From Lumbricus terrestris (lineage: Eukaryota; Annelida; Clitellata; Crassiclitellata; Lumbricidae), in contig OX457042.1 of the NCBI GenBank assembly GCA_949752735.1, forward strand, positions 36,390,368-36,454,367: DNA of 64,000 nucleotides. The letters are read 5' to 3'. The notes under the pieces are model-generated. The model saw only the letters and a list, made by a program, of their open reading frames with translations. It was not told where the DNA came from and did not search any database. Shown piece by piece: positions 54,386 to 64,000 of the stretch. Numbering within the stretch: position 1 is the stretch's first letter; each line of letters starts with the position of its first letter. A program made the position numbers and the translations under genes.

Positions 54386-54857
54386 CAACAATGTGTAGGC
54401 ATGGCATCTGTCTGTAAGTGTTTACTGGAGCACTTCTTCCTCCAACCATTGTCCCTTGTGTCAACGAAGTGGTGGCACTCATTCATCGGACTCTGTAACA
54501 GGAGGACTTCATGACAGACAGACAGACGTTTCTGGTCTGTTATCTGTTTTGAAGCATATGGTTATCCGAACTATGCCACCACCTCTAGTGAAATGAAGGA
54601 TTGTAAAAATGCGACGTTCTATCTGGATTTGCAGTGCATTTTTTTAATAATTTAGTTAATTACACATATTAACTTGTGCTTTCTAAATTTTCATGTGATA
54701 ATGATAATATTCTGTATTGTTTTTCAGTAATTTGTCGCGAAATTAATTTACTGTTCGTATTCTATGGTGTTTCTTACATTAAGTAAGTAAGAAAGTAAGT
54801 AAGCAAGTAAGAATATTGACATGAATTTTGATGTTGTGAATGTTTCTTGATTTGTAG

Positions 54858-55032
54858 GATTCTGTTAATACACAGAAAACGAAGCAATATGCTCTGAGTT
54901 GTGGAAAAGTCTTGACATGCATCTGTTCCACTGATGTCGAGCATGACATACGTCATGCGGCTGCTCACAGCGACTCACCAATTGCTCAGGCACTGTCAGC
55001 TGAGACCGACCTCCTGCCTCACATCTATGAAG
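54858..55032 (+). CDS. METTL18: METTL18 exon (pre-catalytic region)
   Basis: Acceptor TTGATTTGTAG in phase 0. It reads DSVNTQKTKQYALSCGKVL, then HSDSPIAQALSAETDLLPHI and YE. The D-L-x-P-x-x-Y-E-G junction with the next exon is the METTL18 signature entering the methyltransferase fold. Donor GAAG|GTCTCT in phase 1. Confidence 0.88.
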
Positions 55033-57405
55033 GTCTCTCCTCTGATTCTACAGTCGCATTGATTGCTCTTATAATATTGCTGCTCATCTTTAGTTGCTGA
55101 TTGCTCACCCTTAATAATGTAATATTCGTTTATTCAAGTCAAGCTGACTGACCACACTATGAGTACACGTTATAGTAGGAACACTTAATAGCAAGAGTGT
55201 TAAACAATCTTGAGTCAATTTGACAACTGTGTGGCAACCTGTTGGACACAGGTCCATTGTAATGTGACAAATTCTGCCATCACCTGTATGGAGTGGAATG
55301 CCATTGTGGGTCTATATTGGGTATTCAACCTGCATCCTTTTGTTCTTCTTTCCATTAGTATTACCATTCAACCATTACCCTGAATGGAGCTTTATCTTTA
55401 CTATCTGTAAACACTAGGGTGGTCGTAGCTGTAATGGCAAATTTTCAACTTCAGTTTTATTCTTTCTCCAACCCACCATTTGGTGCCACTTGGTAAAAGA
55501 CTGACGTAGCCCAAAAATTATCCCGATTGAAAAATATTTAGGACTAGCACAACGTGTTTGAAGTTTTGGATTTTACAAAATATCATCGTCTTTTTGAGTA
55601 TAAAGATAATTTAGTCACATTTTTTGCACCTATGACTAGTTTTAACTGAAAGACTACATTCTTTTACTCAAGCACAACTGACAAGTATGCCTGACTTCTA
55701 CAATGAGGATAATGGTTTGTTATGTATTTTTATGAACAATTGACCATCACAAAAGTATTTGACGCGTGAGTCTCTGAGATCGATGACCATAAACCAATTC
55801 TTGTAAGCCAACACATTGCTATGTTCTTTTGATAGGCCTCATTTCTATCTGCAGAAATCCTTTGTTACACTAAAGGCTCTTTATTAGCCTACATGCTTAA
55901 CTTTAAATTAAATTCTGATAAAACACGGACAAGGACCTGGACCTCAATAATAGTTGAACTAGAGTAAAATACTGATTATATTTTCGTTTTTTGTGTCAAT
56001 CAGAGCAGAATGACACAGCGCATCACAGATAAAATTTATCAAGAGCTGTTGTAAAGAAAGGAATTAAAATAGATGTTGAAATTATTGAGATCATAATTTT
56101 TATAGATCTATGAAATTACATATTACCACATAGGAGTCAAAGAGCAGCTTTTAAACAACTTCTAAAGAGAGCATATAATTGATTGCCTGGTGAAGCCTAC
56201 TCACATTATTGTCAGTTTCATAATATAGAATTTATCCCATTAAAAGTATACTTTTAGAGTTGAAAGAATGAACACGGAATCAAACAGTTGACACAGAAGG
56301 TGCTGTCAAGAGTGGACACAAATTAGGCCTACACTGCCTTTATTAGCTATTGTAAATTAACTACCTATTATTATAAATTACCATGAAAGGCGATGGTGTC
56401 AAACACGTACGCTATGTGCTATTCAACATCTCTACATCATGCTCACCAATAGATCCAGCTGAAATTACAGTGACCACTAGGACATCTCAGACGACCAACT
56501 AATCCAAGGGAATAAGTATAGCACTCTCAAGACAACACCCACTGCTACACTCTTGGTGGCAGGTGAACACCTTCTTTGGGCAACATGCCAGAGATTTCAC
56601 TTTGAGGACAGTGTATGGTGAAAACTGCACCATAGATCAAACCCATGCAAAAACCAAATGCAATTTGAATTGTGAGACAGGGTGATAATGTCTCAGGTTG
56701 AAAATATATTAGCCTAAATCTGAGATAAAAATTCGCATCTTAAATGGATTGCTATTTTTTAATGTTAGGCCTACACCAGTTCCTTGTACCCAGTAACCCC
56801 ATGAACAATGACGGTAGAAAACGAAATATTTCTGAGAAATCAGACTTCATTAAAAATATTGGTGATTCTGCAGAATAAATTAATTACGTAGGACACAGGG
56901 CACGACGGTCCTGGGCACGACGTTAAACGGTCCTGGGCACGACGTTAAACTGCATCCATCCTCCGCCACAGGGAACCAACAACTTCCCTGTGCCGGTCCT
57001 AAGCCCGGACAAAAGGAGGAAGGTTTGCCAGATGGGTGGCGATACGCTGGCAGTAAAAGACCAAGACGATTGAAATCCGCAAAAACCACGACACAAGTGA
57101 CATAGCGACCCAGATGCTTCAAGGTGTCATGATGTGAAGCAAGCATGCACAGGCCGGTCAGGACAGACCGGTGGAGAGAGTCGGGGGAGAGAGCGTGGGA
57201 CACATACGGGCATCGACCCAGGTTGTCCTTCATGCCTCTCTCCCAATATTCTCTTCAATCAGACAAGGTGGTCCAGCTGCTCCAAGATGTTAATGGTATG
57301 GAGCAGACCTGCTGACCGGACCTGTTGAAGCTGGGCAGCATGACGCGAGACAGACTCAGACAGAGGGTGGTGTCGGACTCTTACGGGCATTGAGCCCAAT
57401 GATAT

Positions 57406-57406
<1 letters not shown>

Positions 57407-57454
<48 letters not shown>
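57407..57454. repeat. (GAT)n microsatellite
   Basis: About 16 GAT units. Confidence 0.95.
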
Positions 57455-57455
<1 letters not shown>

Positions 57456-57489
57456 TCGGACACAGATGAAACCACAAAATGTTTGTATT

Positions 57490-57712
57490 TGTTTGTTTGT
57501 ATGCGCACTTGTTATAGCGCCCCATCAAGCTCTCTACTCAGAGGCGCTCCCGACTGCAGAGCGGACACCGCATCGGAGTTTCACGCCGAAGCGCTGAGCA
57601 ATTGCGAGTGAGGGACTTGCCCAAGATCCCTACGCGGTGACTTGAGGTGGATTCGAACCTCGAACCTTCCGGCTTCAAGGCAACGACGCCACCACTACAC
57701 CACCGCACCCCT
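57490..57712 (-). mobile_element. tRNA-derived SINE
   Basis: Third full-looking copy of the LINE-tailed SINE, immediately left of the hAT element. Confidence 0.78.
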
Positions 57713-58120
57713 ATCAGAGGCGGATCCAGGATTTCTGGTTAGGGGGGCGTAAATATTACCAATCAAATCCCGTATATATATATAGGCCTATATATATATG
57801 AAATGAGATCACGCCAAACTATAATGATCCTTTTTATAGAAAATGTTATGGAACTTTGAAAAAATATATAGTTTCTCATATAAAACCACTGGTCTCCACT
57901 GAGGGTTAACAGTGAAACGATCATAAATCAGTTATCGGTTTTGATCATGCAACCCTTGATCCAAAAAGGAAATAATTAAGTGTCACATGCCAGTGGAAAG
58001 CAGTGTCATACTCCTTGGATGCTTTATGGCGTAGGCATTGATAATGTCATCAATGTCTATTTTGATGTCCTTGTGAACAAACAATAAAATGAGTGCATTA
58101 AATCTGTCCTCGTTCATTGT

Positions 58121-58281
58121 CAGGGACATAACTAGCGTTGGGCTTGGGGCTTTCCCCCCAAACTAAGCTGAAGCCCCCCTAAATAAATCAAGCCGTTGTG
58201 TGCTTAGGGCTAAATAAGCTACCGCACTCGTCATGTTCAAGGCTTAAGCCCCCCAAACGAAAAATCCTAGTTACGTCCCTG
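58121..58281. mobile_element. MITE nested in the hAT, 8-bp TSD
   Basis: Ends CAGGGACATAACTAG and CTAGTTACGTCCCTG; perfect duplication TTCATTGT (58113-58120 and 58282-58289). Confidence 0.92.
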
Positions 58282-59097
58282 TTCATTGTACTTCGGAAAC
58301 ACGACTTCACAAATCGCAGACTAGAATTTGCTCGTTCAACACTGCAGGCCGTGACAGAAGTGAGCAGCAAAATGTGAATTATTGTGGTAATATTTGGATA
58401 CATAATACGACAGGAGCGGCTGTCAGCGAGGGTGTCCGACAGGGTGCTTGGTGTGCTGTCAGCGTTTCTCCACATCTGCTGCCAAAGCTTTAACTCTAGA
58501 TGAAAAGAATCCGGCGAAGGCAGGTCATCATGATAGTAATGAAGTATACCATCAGCAGTGAGTGCGTCGATGTTTGAAACATTAGATGGAATGAGACTTA
58601 AGACCACGAATTGCTTGTTTTAGCAAGATCTCCAAATCGTAGGCTAAACTGCTGAAGTAGACTGTCCAGAAATGGAAGAAAAAATTTCGTTTGAAAAGTT
58701 CATCTGGCGTTGCAGCGGATGTGTTGCTTCGGTGAATCTGTTTTGAGCATATTCTTGGTGAAGTAATTGGTCCAGCGCCAGCTGTCTCTGCCATTTTAGT
58801 AGCTTTCTGGAAAACATGCTCCCTTTCGCTGTCATTCTGTCGGGCATTGTTTAGTGCTGCTCTAACACTCGTCACCATTTCATATCCTTGGATCACGTCT
58901 AAAGCTTTTGTCCATAATATCGGCAGCTGAACGCTTTCGGCGGCTATAATCAGCACGACGAATTTCAAAATTATAATGTAAATCATATGCCATCTTTTGA
59001 GATTTAGGCCTAAGATAGACTTATGTTTTACTAACGGCAGTCGGTTTTTTCGCGATTGATAAAACTGCTTGTTTAAGCCGTTTTGACGGCGGACCAC
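58282..59097 (-). pseudogene. hAT transposase remnant
   Basis: Two overlapping frames. The upstream part has LPILWTKALDVIQGYEM and AGAGPITSPRICSKQIHR, like the ZMYM/hAT core. The downstream part has MYPNITTIIHILLLTSVTAC, SVERANSSLRFVKSCFRSTM, the C-terminal hAT dimerisation motif. The frames do not join and the end is cut by a MITE, so it is non-functional. Confidence 0.75.
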
Positions 59098-59213
59098 TCG
59101 ACATATGTTTTAATTGACCAATTTCTATTTACGTAAATTTTGTCTGTACATGAACTTTGTGAATGACGTCACGGCAAAAGTCATTGGTCACGTGGGCAAC
59201 GTCTGCTAGCAAC

Positions 59214-59426
59214 CAGGGGCGCAACCAGAACATTTTCCTGTTGGGTGCAAAGAACCATTATTGTTAGCGCTGAAGTCACGAAGCCAATGCCGACTATGAA
59301 ATACTAAAAGAGCGAAAGACCCCCTACCCCCCTCCCCAACAAAAAACTCATCGGATTTGGAAAAATTGCGTGGGTCACCTTTTAGCCCTGGGGGTGCACC
59401 CCCAGCACCCCCTGGTTGCGCCACTG
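59214..59426. mobile_element. MITE nested in the hAT, 8-bp TSD
   Basis: Ends CAGGGGCGCAACCAG and CTGGTTGCGCCACTG; perfect duplication CTAGCAAC (59206-59213 and 59427-59434). A truncated relative is at 27592-27686. Confidence 0.92.
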
Positions 59427-60123
59427 CTAGCAACTCAGGTAAGTAGGTAAGAGAGCTCCGGTAAGAGAGCTCCATTCTGCCGGTCCAGCTACATGTACTT
59501 CAAACGTCCTATTCCCAAATTGCTATTATATTAGTTTTAGGTCAGTTTAGTTTGAGAACATTTGCTGCAGGTTTAGGGGGGCGTACGCCGGCTCCGCCCC
59601 CTCTGAATCCGCGCCTGCCTATTATATACTATTACTGTTCCCTTACTGAAACAGTCTAAGAACAATAAGCTATTAGCTATCATTATCAATCAAGGCAACA
59701 AGGTAAAACGGGTAGTATTTGTAAAGACGTAAGATACTGGTATGATAGATGTTATCTGTGATGCGGTGGTTATACAGGTTTTCTTGCCTTTGAGAAATTT
59801 CTCTTTAAGTGGCGCTATATAAATTGATGATTATGATTACGATAACAGAAGCATCATTATATTGAAGTGTGGACCAACTACGTGTAACTTGTGTAAGTAG
59901 TTGAATTGATTCCTGGTTTGAAGATTCCTGGTGGATTTGGCATTAGAAGACTTGCGATTATAAGGGTAAAACTTTGATGGCGTTGTGCTAGTCCTAAATA
60001 TTAATATTTTCTCTTACAACTTTTTGTGTGATGTTTCTGGGGAGAATGGAACCAAATGGCGCCTTGGAGAACAGTCAATTCAAACTTTCATTTTTAACGA
60101 CCACCCTAGTAAACACTCTTTAA

Positions 60124-60389
60124 TATGTGACCCATCTTAGAAAAATAGGTTTATGTCACAATTTGCACTAGTGAGATATTGGCCAAAATGTGATACAAAC
60201 TTAATTTTTCCACAGAATTTCTTATAGGAACAACTTAAATGTGTTTTTACTTATAATTTTGAACAGAAACCTGATGGAACAATAAAAATAATGTTATTCT
60301 AAAGTAGAGACGCTACCCTTTAAAGCGTACAGGGCTATCAAATTGTTAAAAATTGAGTTAAGCCTGGTTTAGGTCAGATGGATCACATA
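60124..60389. mobile_element. Small inverted-end MITE
   Basis: Ends TATGTGACCCATCT and AGATGGATCACATA. A related end occurs at about 32411-32440. Target duplication not clear. Confidence 0.6.
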
Positions 60390-60877
60390 AATTTTGTGCC
60401 TCTTATAGTCCTGGGTTCCACTCTGGCTTCAATCCTTGTTTCACCTTATTCGTCAGGCAGTTTATTTAGGTATGCTACAGTTGGTCTGTTTGACATTTTC
60501 CATTGAGTACCAGATGCCGTGCATTTTTTTCTTTTTGCACAATAAACTACAATGGGGTTCTTATCCCAGAAGTGCCCAGAGTGTCATGTTGTATTTCTCG
60601 TAAAACTGAATAATCCACAATGCCAGTTCCATGAAATGCGCCTTCTTTCTAAGATCTGCTTTTTTAACTGATCAGGGAATTAGTCTCCTTTTTCAAGATT
60701 TGTGTGACAGTTGAAATGTAGCCAGATCTTAAGAACTATGAGCATGCTTTACCAATGTTCATGCAGATGCACAAAGACCTTTGAGACAGAGAACTTTGCT
60801 TATTTCTTGTGCACATTCATTTATCCATCTCTCTTACTTGAATATATTTGCTTATCAACTGATTGTGTGTTTTCTAG

Positions 60878-60966
60878 GTGGTCTTAAGGTTTGGGAGTGT
60901 TCCCTCGATTTAACAGAGTATCTTTCTGCTCAAGATCTCAAACTTGATGGACTTAAAGTACTTGAG
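60878..60966 (+). CDS. METTL18: METTL18 exon (start of methyltransferase fold)
   Basis: Acceptor GTTTTCTAG. It reads GGLKVWECSLDLTEYLSAQD, then LKLDGLKVLE. GGLKxWEC is highly diagnostic for METTL18. Donor GAG|GTATGA, phase 0. It is separated from the previous exon by a 5.8-kb intron filled by the hAT composite. Confidence 0.93.
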
Positions 60967-61054
60967 GTATGAATCTGCGCTTTTCAGTCCTCTTGTAAAA
61001 GGAAACTACTGAAGGTGACTGATCACTGTTGTTTGCCATGCATGCATGCTCTAT

Positions 61055-61380
61055 GGCAGTGGTTCCCAACCTTTTTTTGACTGTTGGGCCACTTTTTCTA
61101 AGTTGGAGGACACGAGGGCCACTTTTTCTTAGTTGAAGGGCATTAGGGGACCACAAGGCTAAAATTTAATTAACTAAAGGCATATAAAATTGTTATAATT
61201 GAATCAAAAAAGAATGTTTGATGTGATTTATTAACGTCCAAATAAAATAATTTCTAATAGATAAGAATTATATATTCTATCATGTCCAAATTGTAAATTT
61301 TTACACATATTTTTCTTAATTCATTCAGGTGCTGCGGGCCATTTTTCTAGACCAGGCGGGCCACTTTTGGTCTTGTAGAT
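61055..61380. mobile_element. hAT-derived MITE (CAGTGGTTCCCAACC)
   Basis: Starts with the hAT end CAGTGGTTCCCAACCTTTTT; the interior has GGGCCACTTTTTCT repeats. The right boundary is uncertain. METTL18 intron. Confidence 0.6.
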
Positions 61381-61989
61381 GAAGTGCCTGTATTACCACA
61401 GCAATCTTAACAGCAGGAAAATGTTGAGGTGTTGAAAAGTTCTATATTGAATTTTGTCTGTGTTTAAAGTAAGGTTAGGTCAGTGTGAAACTTATAATGC
61501 CATTTAAATTTTGATATAGTGCTATGGTAGTCATTGAATTTCATAGATTAACTTGCTAAAGTGTAATAAAACCAAAAATCATTTTAAATTTGATGTTGAT
61601 AATGCTCATAATTAGGTTATATTGAGAATATCTCCAGAACTAATTAAAATATATTGTGTAAATTATGTATTATTTTAATCAGAATTGAATGCTCTGTTTC
61701 ATTACACATGATCCAAATAATATGCGAAAGCTCTGAGTTGAGAGTTGAGTCTCATTTTCTCAGTGCTGGTGATAAAGATCTATGAAACATGCTGTGCAGT
61801 GCTATGCAATCTTCTAACATTGTTGGACTTAGATCAGCATGTTTATTGTACATAAACTACTTTAATTGGGTATTGTGTCCAACTATGTTGTTTTTCATTT
61901 TGTTGATGATTCCTATGTGTTATTTAAATTTCTGCCTTCAAACATTACCATTGACATCTGTGCATTAAAGTTGTGCCTTTTCTTTCCAG

Positions 61990-62064
61990 CTTGGCTGTGG
62001 AACTGGGTTACCAGGGCTTTATGCCCTGACAGAAAAGGCAGCAACTGTCCACTTCCAGGACTAT
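61990..62064 (+). CDS. METTL18: METTL18 exon (SAM-binding motif I)
   Basis: Acceptor TCTTTCCAG, donor TAT|GTAAGC. It reads LGCGTGLPGLYALTEKAATV, then HFQDY. It contains the Gly-rich S-adenosylmethionine loop and the acidic end of the following strand. Confidence 0.93.
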
Positions 62065-62596
62065 GTAAGCTGATCTTTTATTGTCATAGAGATTATGGTA
62101 CCATGGTTTTTCATGCCATGCTGGAGTTAATGACAATGCAATGCCAATGTTATTGTTTGGAAATCTTTTGCTAAGCCAATGATTCATGTGAGGTTGTCTT
62201 GTTGTGAAAGTACTTTTATCCTTAAGTATTGCAGGGGGAGATTTGCAGACTGGAAAACTGAGTTCTGGAAGTGTTTAACCTAATTTTTTCTTATCATTAT
62301 TTTTCATGCTGCCAATACCATTACCTAAGTTGCTTTCCATAATTTTTTGCCATGCTGTATGGGTAGCCTACCAAGAGGTGACAAGCACAGAAGCTACACT
62401 GGCTGTGCCTTGTTCTTGCTGTTGTCATCTCTCAGAGCTACAAACACTCGACTGTGTTTCTGAAGGATAGATCGGTCTGAAGCATGCAGTGATATTTTAA
62501 TCCGATATTTGTTTTTTTTAGTGATTTGATGTCATACTTCTGAAGTTTTGGAAAAGTTAAACGAGACTTTGTTGGCTTCGTTGCTGTGGTTTTCAG

Positions 62597-62745
62597 AACG
62601 AGGAAGTGATAAGAAGACTGACAATCCCTAACGTTGTCTTGAATGCTGACGAGAGTCGGCTGAACAACTGTCGATTCTTTTCTGGTGACTGGGAAAGTCT
62701 TGAGAAACTGCTGTTTCAGCCAACCGAAGAAAATGTTGATGCGAG
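62597..62745 (+). CDS. METTL18: METTL18 exon (central fold)
   Basis: Acceptor GTGGTTTTCAG, donor CGAG|GTAAGT. It reads NEEVIRRLTIPNVVLNADES, then NNCRFFSGDWESLEKLL. The CRFFSGDW motif matches METTL18. Shorter than the vertebrate segment, which has an insert here. Confidence 0.92.
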
Positions 62746-63049
62746 GTAAGTACGTGCTCGTCTTTCTGAATCACGTATTAAAGGTGCTTCATGACAGGGA
62801 TGCACCATAGCGTAGTGGTTGGCATGCCGTACTATCAGCTGAGTTATCAGAGTTTCAATACCTTTGAGGCAGCAATTTGTGTCGAGATTTCTGCTCGATC
62901 TGCGCTCCTTAGCCAACTCCGCTATGATTAGTACACTGACCAATGACCCTTCGCTGTCTGTGGGAAGATCAGAAAGCAGGGAAGAGGATTGGCCAACTGC
63001 TCTTGTATGCCAACACAGAGAGAATGAAGCTGCAGCACTTCATGGCCAT

Positions 63050-63158
63050 GCATACAAAAATCGTAAAAAATCTAGAGTGATTCCTGCAGCTAGCCTGAGA
63101 AAGCTGCTTCTGAGGCTAGCTGAGGGAATCGCTCTAGATTTTTTACAATTTTTTATGC
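63050..63158. repeat. Long intronic hairpin in METTL18
   Basis: Arms of about 46 bases (including AAAAAATCTAGAGTGATTCC and its near-complement) with a loop of about 16 bases. It could be a tiny MITE or a pre-microRNA-like structure. Confidence 0.8.
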
Positions 63159-63615
63159 AAGGCACACGCATATACAATTACATGTGTTTGTATATGATAT
63201 GAGAAAGTAGACTAATGAGATACATGATGTCACAATCAATATGCAGACTGGCTTCCGTGTGCAACGAGATGAGCTATGATGTAACAATTGTGTGGAAATG
63301 GTTAACGTGGCCAGTAAGTGCAGGCATTTGTTTGGCCAACTGGAATCGTTGTGTCATGCTGTCTAATAGTCTGCTTTATCAAATACCACACACAACCTAA
63401 TAACACAGGGCATGTTATTTTGAGCTCATATAGAAAGCTGGAATAATTATGAATATTTATGTTACTGATCGCCTTTTGTAAGAATTTGGATTATTATGAA
63501 CTAGTTTAAAGCTCTTGTTTATTAGTGTCTGTTTATGTGCTCTGAATTTAGTTTTGATTTCTGGTTTGGTCAGTATATGAGTCAAATGATGTCAATGATA
63601 CCTGGTACTTTTCAG

Positions 63616-63714
63616 ATATGATATGATACTGACGTCAGAAACCATCTACAGTCCTGCATCATACAAAAAACTTCACAACGTGATGGCATCTCTATTAAGG
63701 CCAAATGGAGTCAT
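63616..63714 (+). CDS. METTL18: METTL18 exon (LTSETIY motif)
   Basis: Acceptor GGTACTTTTCAG completes an Arg codon. It reads YDMILTSETIYSPASYKKL, then HNVMASLLRPNGV. The best donor is AT|GTATCC in phase 2, which is weak. The final exon, expected to encode the last strands of the fold, is outside the window or beyond recognition. Confidence 0.9.
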
Positions 63715-64000
63715 GTATCCTTTACTTTGTCCTTCATAGTCTTCAGCCCTCTTTACTCTGAAAATCTGTTAATGTAATCTGTATCCAATTTCATATCACC
63801 CGTGCCTGCATGTTGTGGGTTGATAAGTTAAATAACATTTATATTTTAACATTTATTTTTCTTATGCTATGTTCTGATTATTCTTGTCTTTTGATTTACT
63901 TGCTTATTGTATAATGTCGTTGTAATTCAGAATGTTGTCTGCGACTGACAATGAAAGTCGATACTTACTTACTCGTAAAAAGGCATACAATAATTTTTTA

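Larger units (their letters stand above)
57715..59617 (-). mobile_element. Degenerate hAT element with transposase remnant
   Basis: Ends CAGAGGCGGATCCAGG and its diverged complement CTGAATCCGCGCCTG. The interior holds a minus-strand hAT transposase remnant and two younger MITEs. The target duplication is not clear. Confidence 0.7.
55415..60108. mobile_element. 4.7-kb hAT-like composite in METTL18 intron
   Basis: Ends TAGGGTGGTCG and CGACCACCCTA with perfect 8-bp duplication GTAAACAC (55407-55414 and 60109-60116). The subterminal arms also share ATTTAGGACTAGCACAACG inverted. No recognised transposase of its own. It contains the SINE at 57490-57712 and the hAT at 57715-59617. The rest, including 55620-57400, is unassigned. 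Confidence 0.85.
53637..63714 (+). other. METTL18: METTL18 gene, partial (six exons visible)
   Basis: Six plus-strand exons with compatible phases: 53637-53707, 54858-55032, 60878-60966, 61990-62064, 62597-62745 and 63616-63714. They encode about 219 residues of a seven-beta-strand methyltransferase very close to METTL18, which methylates a histidine of ribosomal protein L3 (human knowledge). The start and first exon(s) lie upstream or unrecognised; the last exon(s) lie beyond the window. Motif I, LGCGTGLPG, and the LTSETIY motif are intact, so the enzyme is probably functional. The introns carry hAT composites. Confidence 0.9.

Noticed and set aside
56880..57233. 117-residue minus-strand gene
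   Set aside because: No recognisable motif, lies inside the hAT-like composite and contains a short internal direct repeat; probably repeat sequence.

Overview
The window looks like nuclear DNA of a marine invertebrate animal. Its protein-coding genes are split by canonical GT-AG introns, transposons are very dense, and short mobile elements with intact 8-bp target duplications are everywhere. The over-used word TAGGCCTA, an IL-17 receptor-like gene and an invertebrate Maverick-type element suggest a deuterostome such as an echinoderm. That placement is a guess and no marker in the window fixes the species.

Two host genes can be followed exon by exon. On the minus strand (34809 down to 5038) eight exons with fully compatible splice phases give a 717-residue IL-17 receptor-like protein: candidate signal peptide, two beta-sandwich ectodomain modules, a Thr-rich stalk, one membrane helix and a cytoplasmic SEFIR domain. 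On the plus strand from 53637 to the right edge, six exons encode most of a METTL18 protein-histidine methyltransferase, with both ends missing. A single HSP70-cognate-like exon lies alone at 51080-51168 (minus).

The most striking object is a virus-like DNA element at 10322-19740, inside the intron between receptor exons 6 and 7 and in the opposite orientation. It has near-identical 195-bp terminal inverted repeats and a perfect 6-bp target duplication (TAGATA). It carries a compact one-strand block of ten intact ORFs: RING-finger protein, FtsK/HerA-type packaging ATPase, small basic protein, 218-residue protein, DDE integrase with chromodomain, two tandem paralogues, pVI/pX-like protein, F54H12.2-type capsid candidate and adenain-like protease. 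It is about 9.4 kb and has no DNA polymerase B, so it is a short Maverick/Polinton-like element that keeps packaging, integration and virion functions but must borrow a replicase.

The rest is mostly repeats. Left (1-5 kb): foldback element, LINE and SINE pieces, Helitron-like fragment and MITEs. 6.07-8.05 kb: a minisatellite of 25-bp units with a 300-bp higher-order period, ending just before the SEFIR exon. 20-35 kb: receptor introns with nested hAT elements, MITEs, LINE 3' ends and microsatellites. 35-50 kb: degenerate mariner, self-nested hAT, Helitron-like element and several MITEs, with no gene recognised. 54-61 kb: METTL18 introns with a 4.7-kb hAT-like composite containing at least two further levels of insertion.
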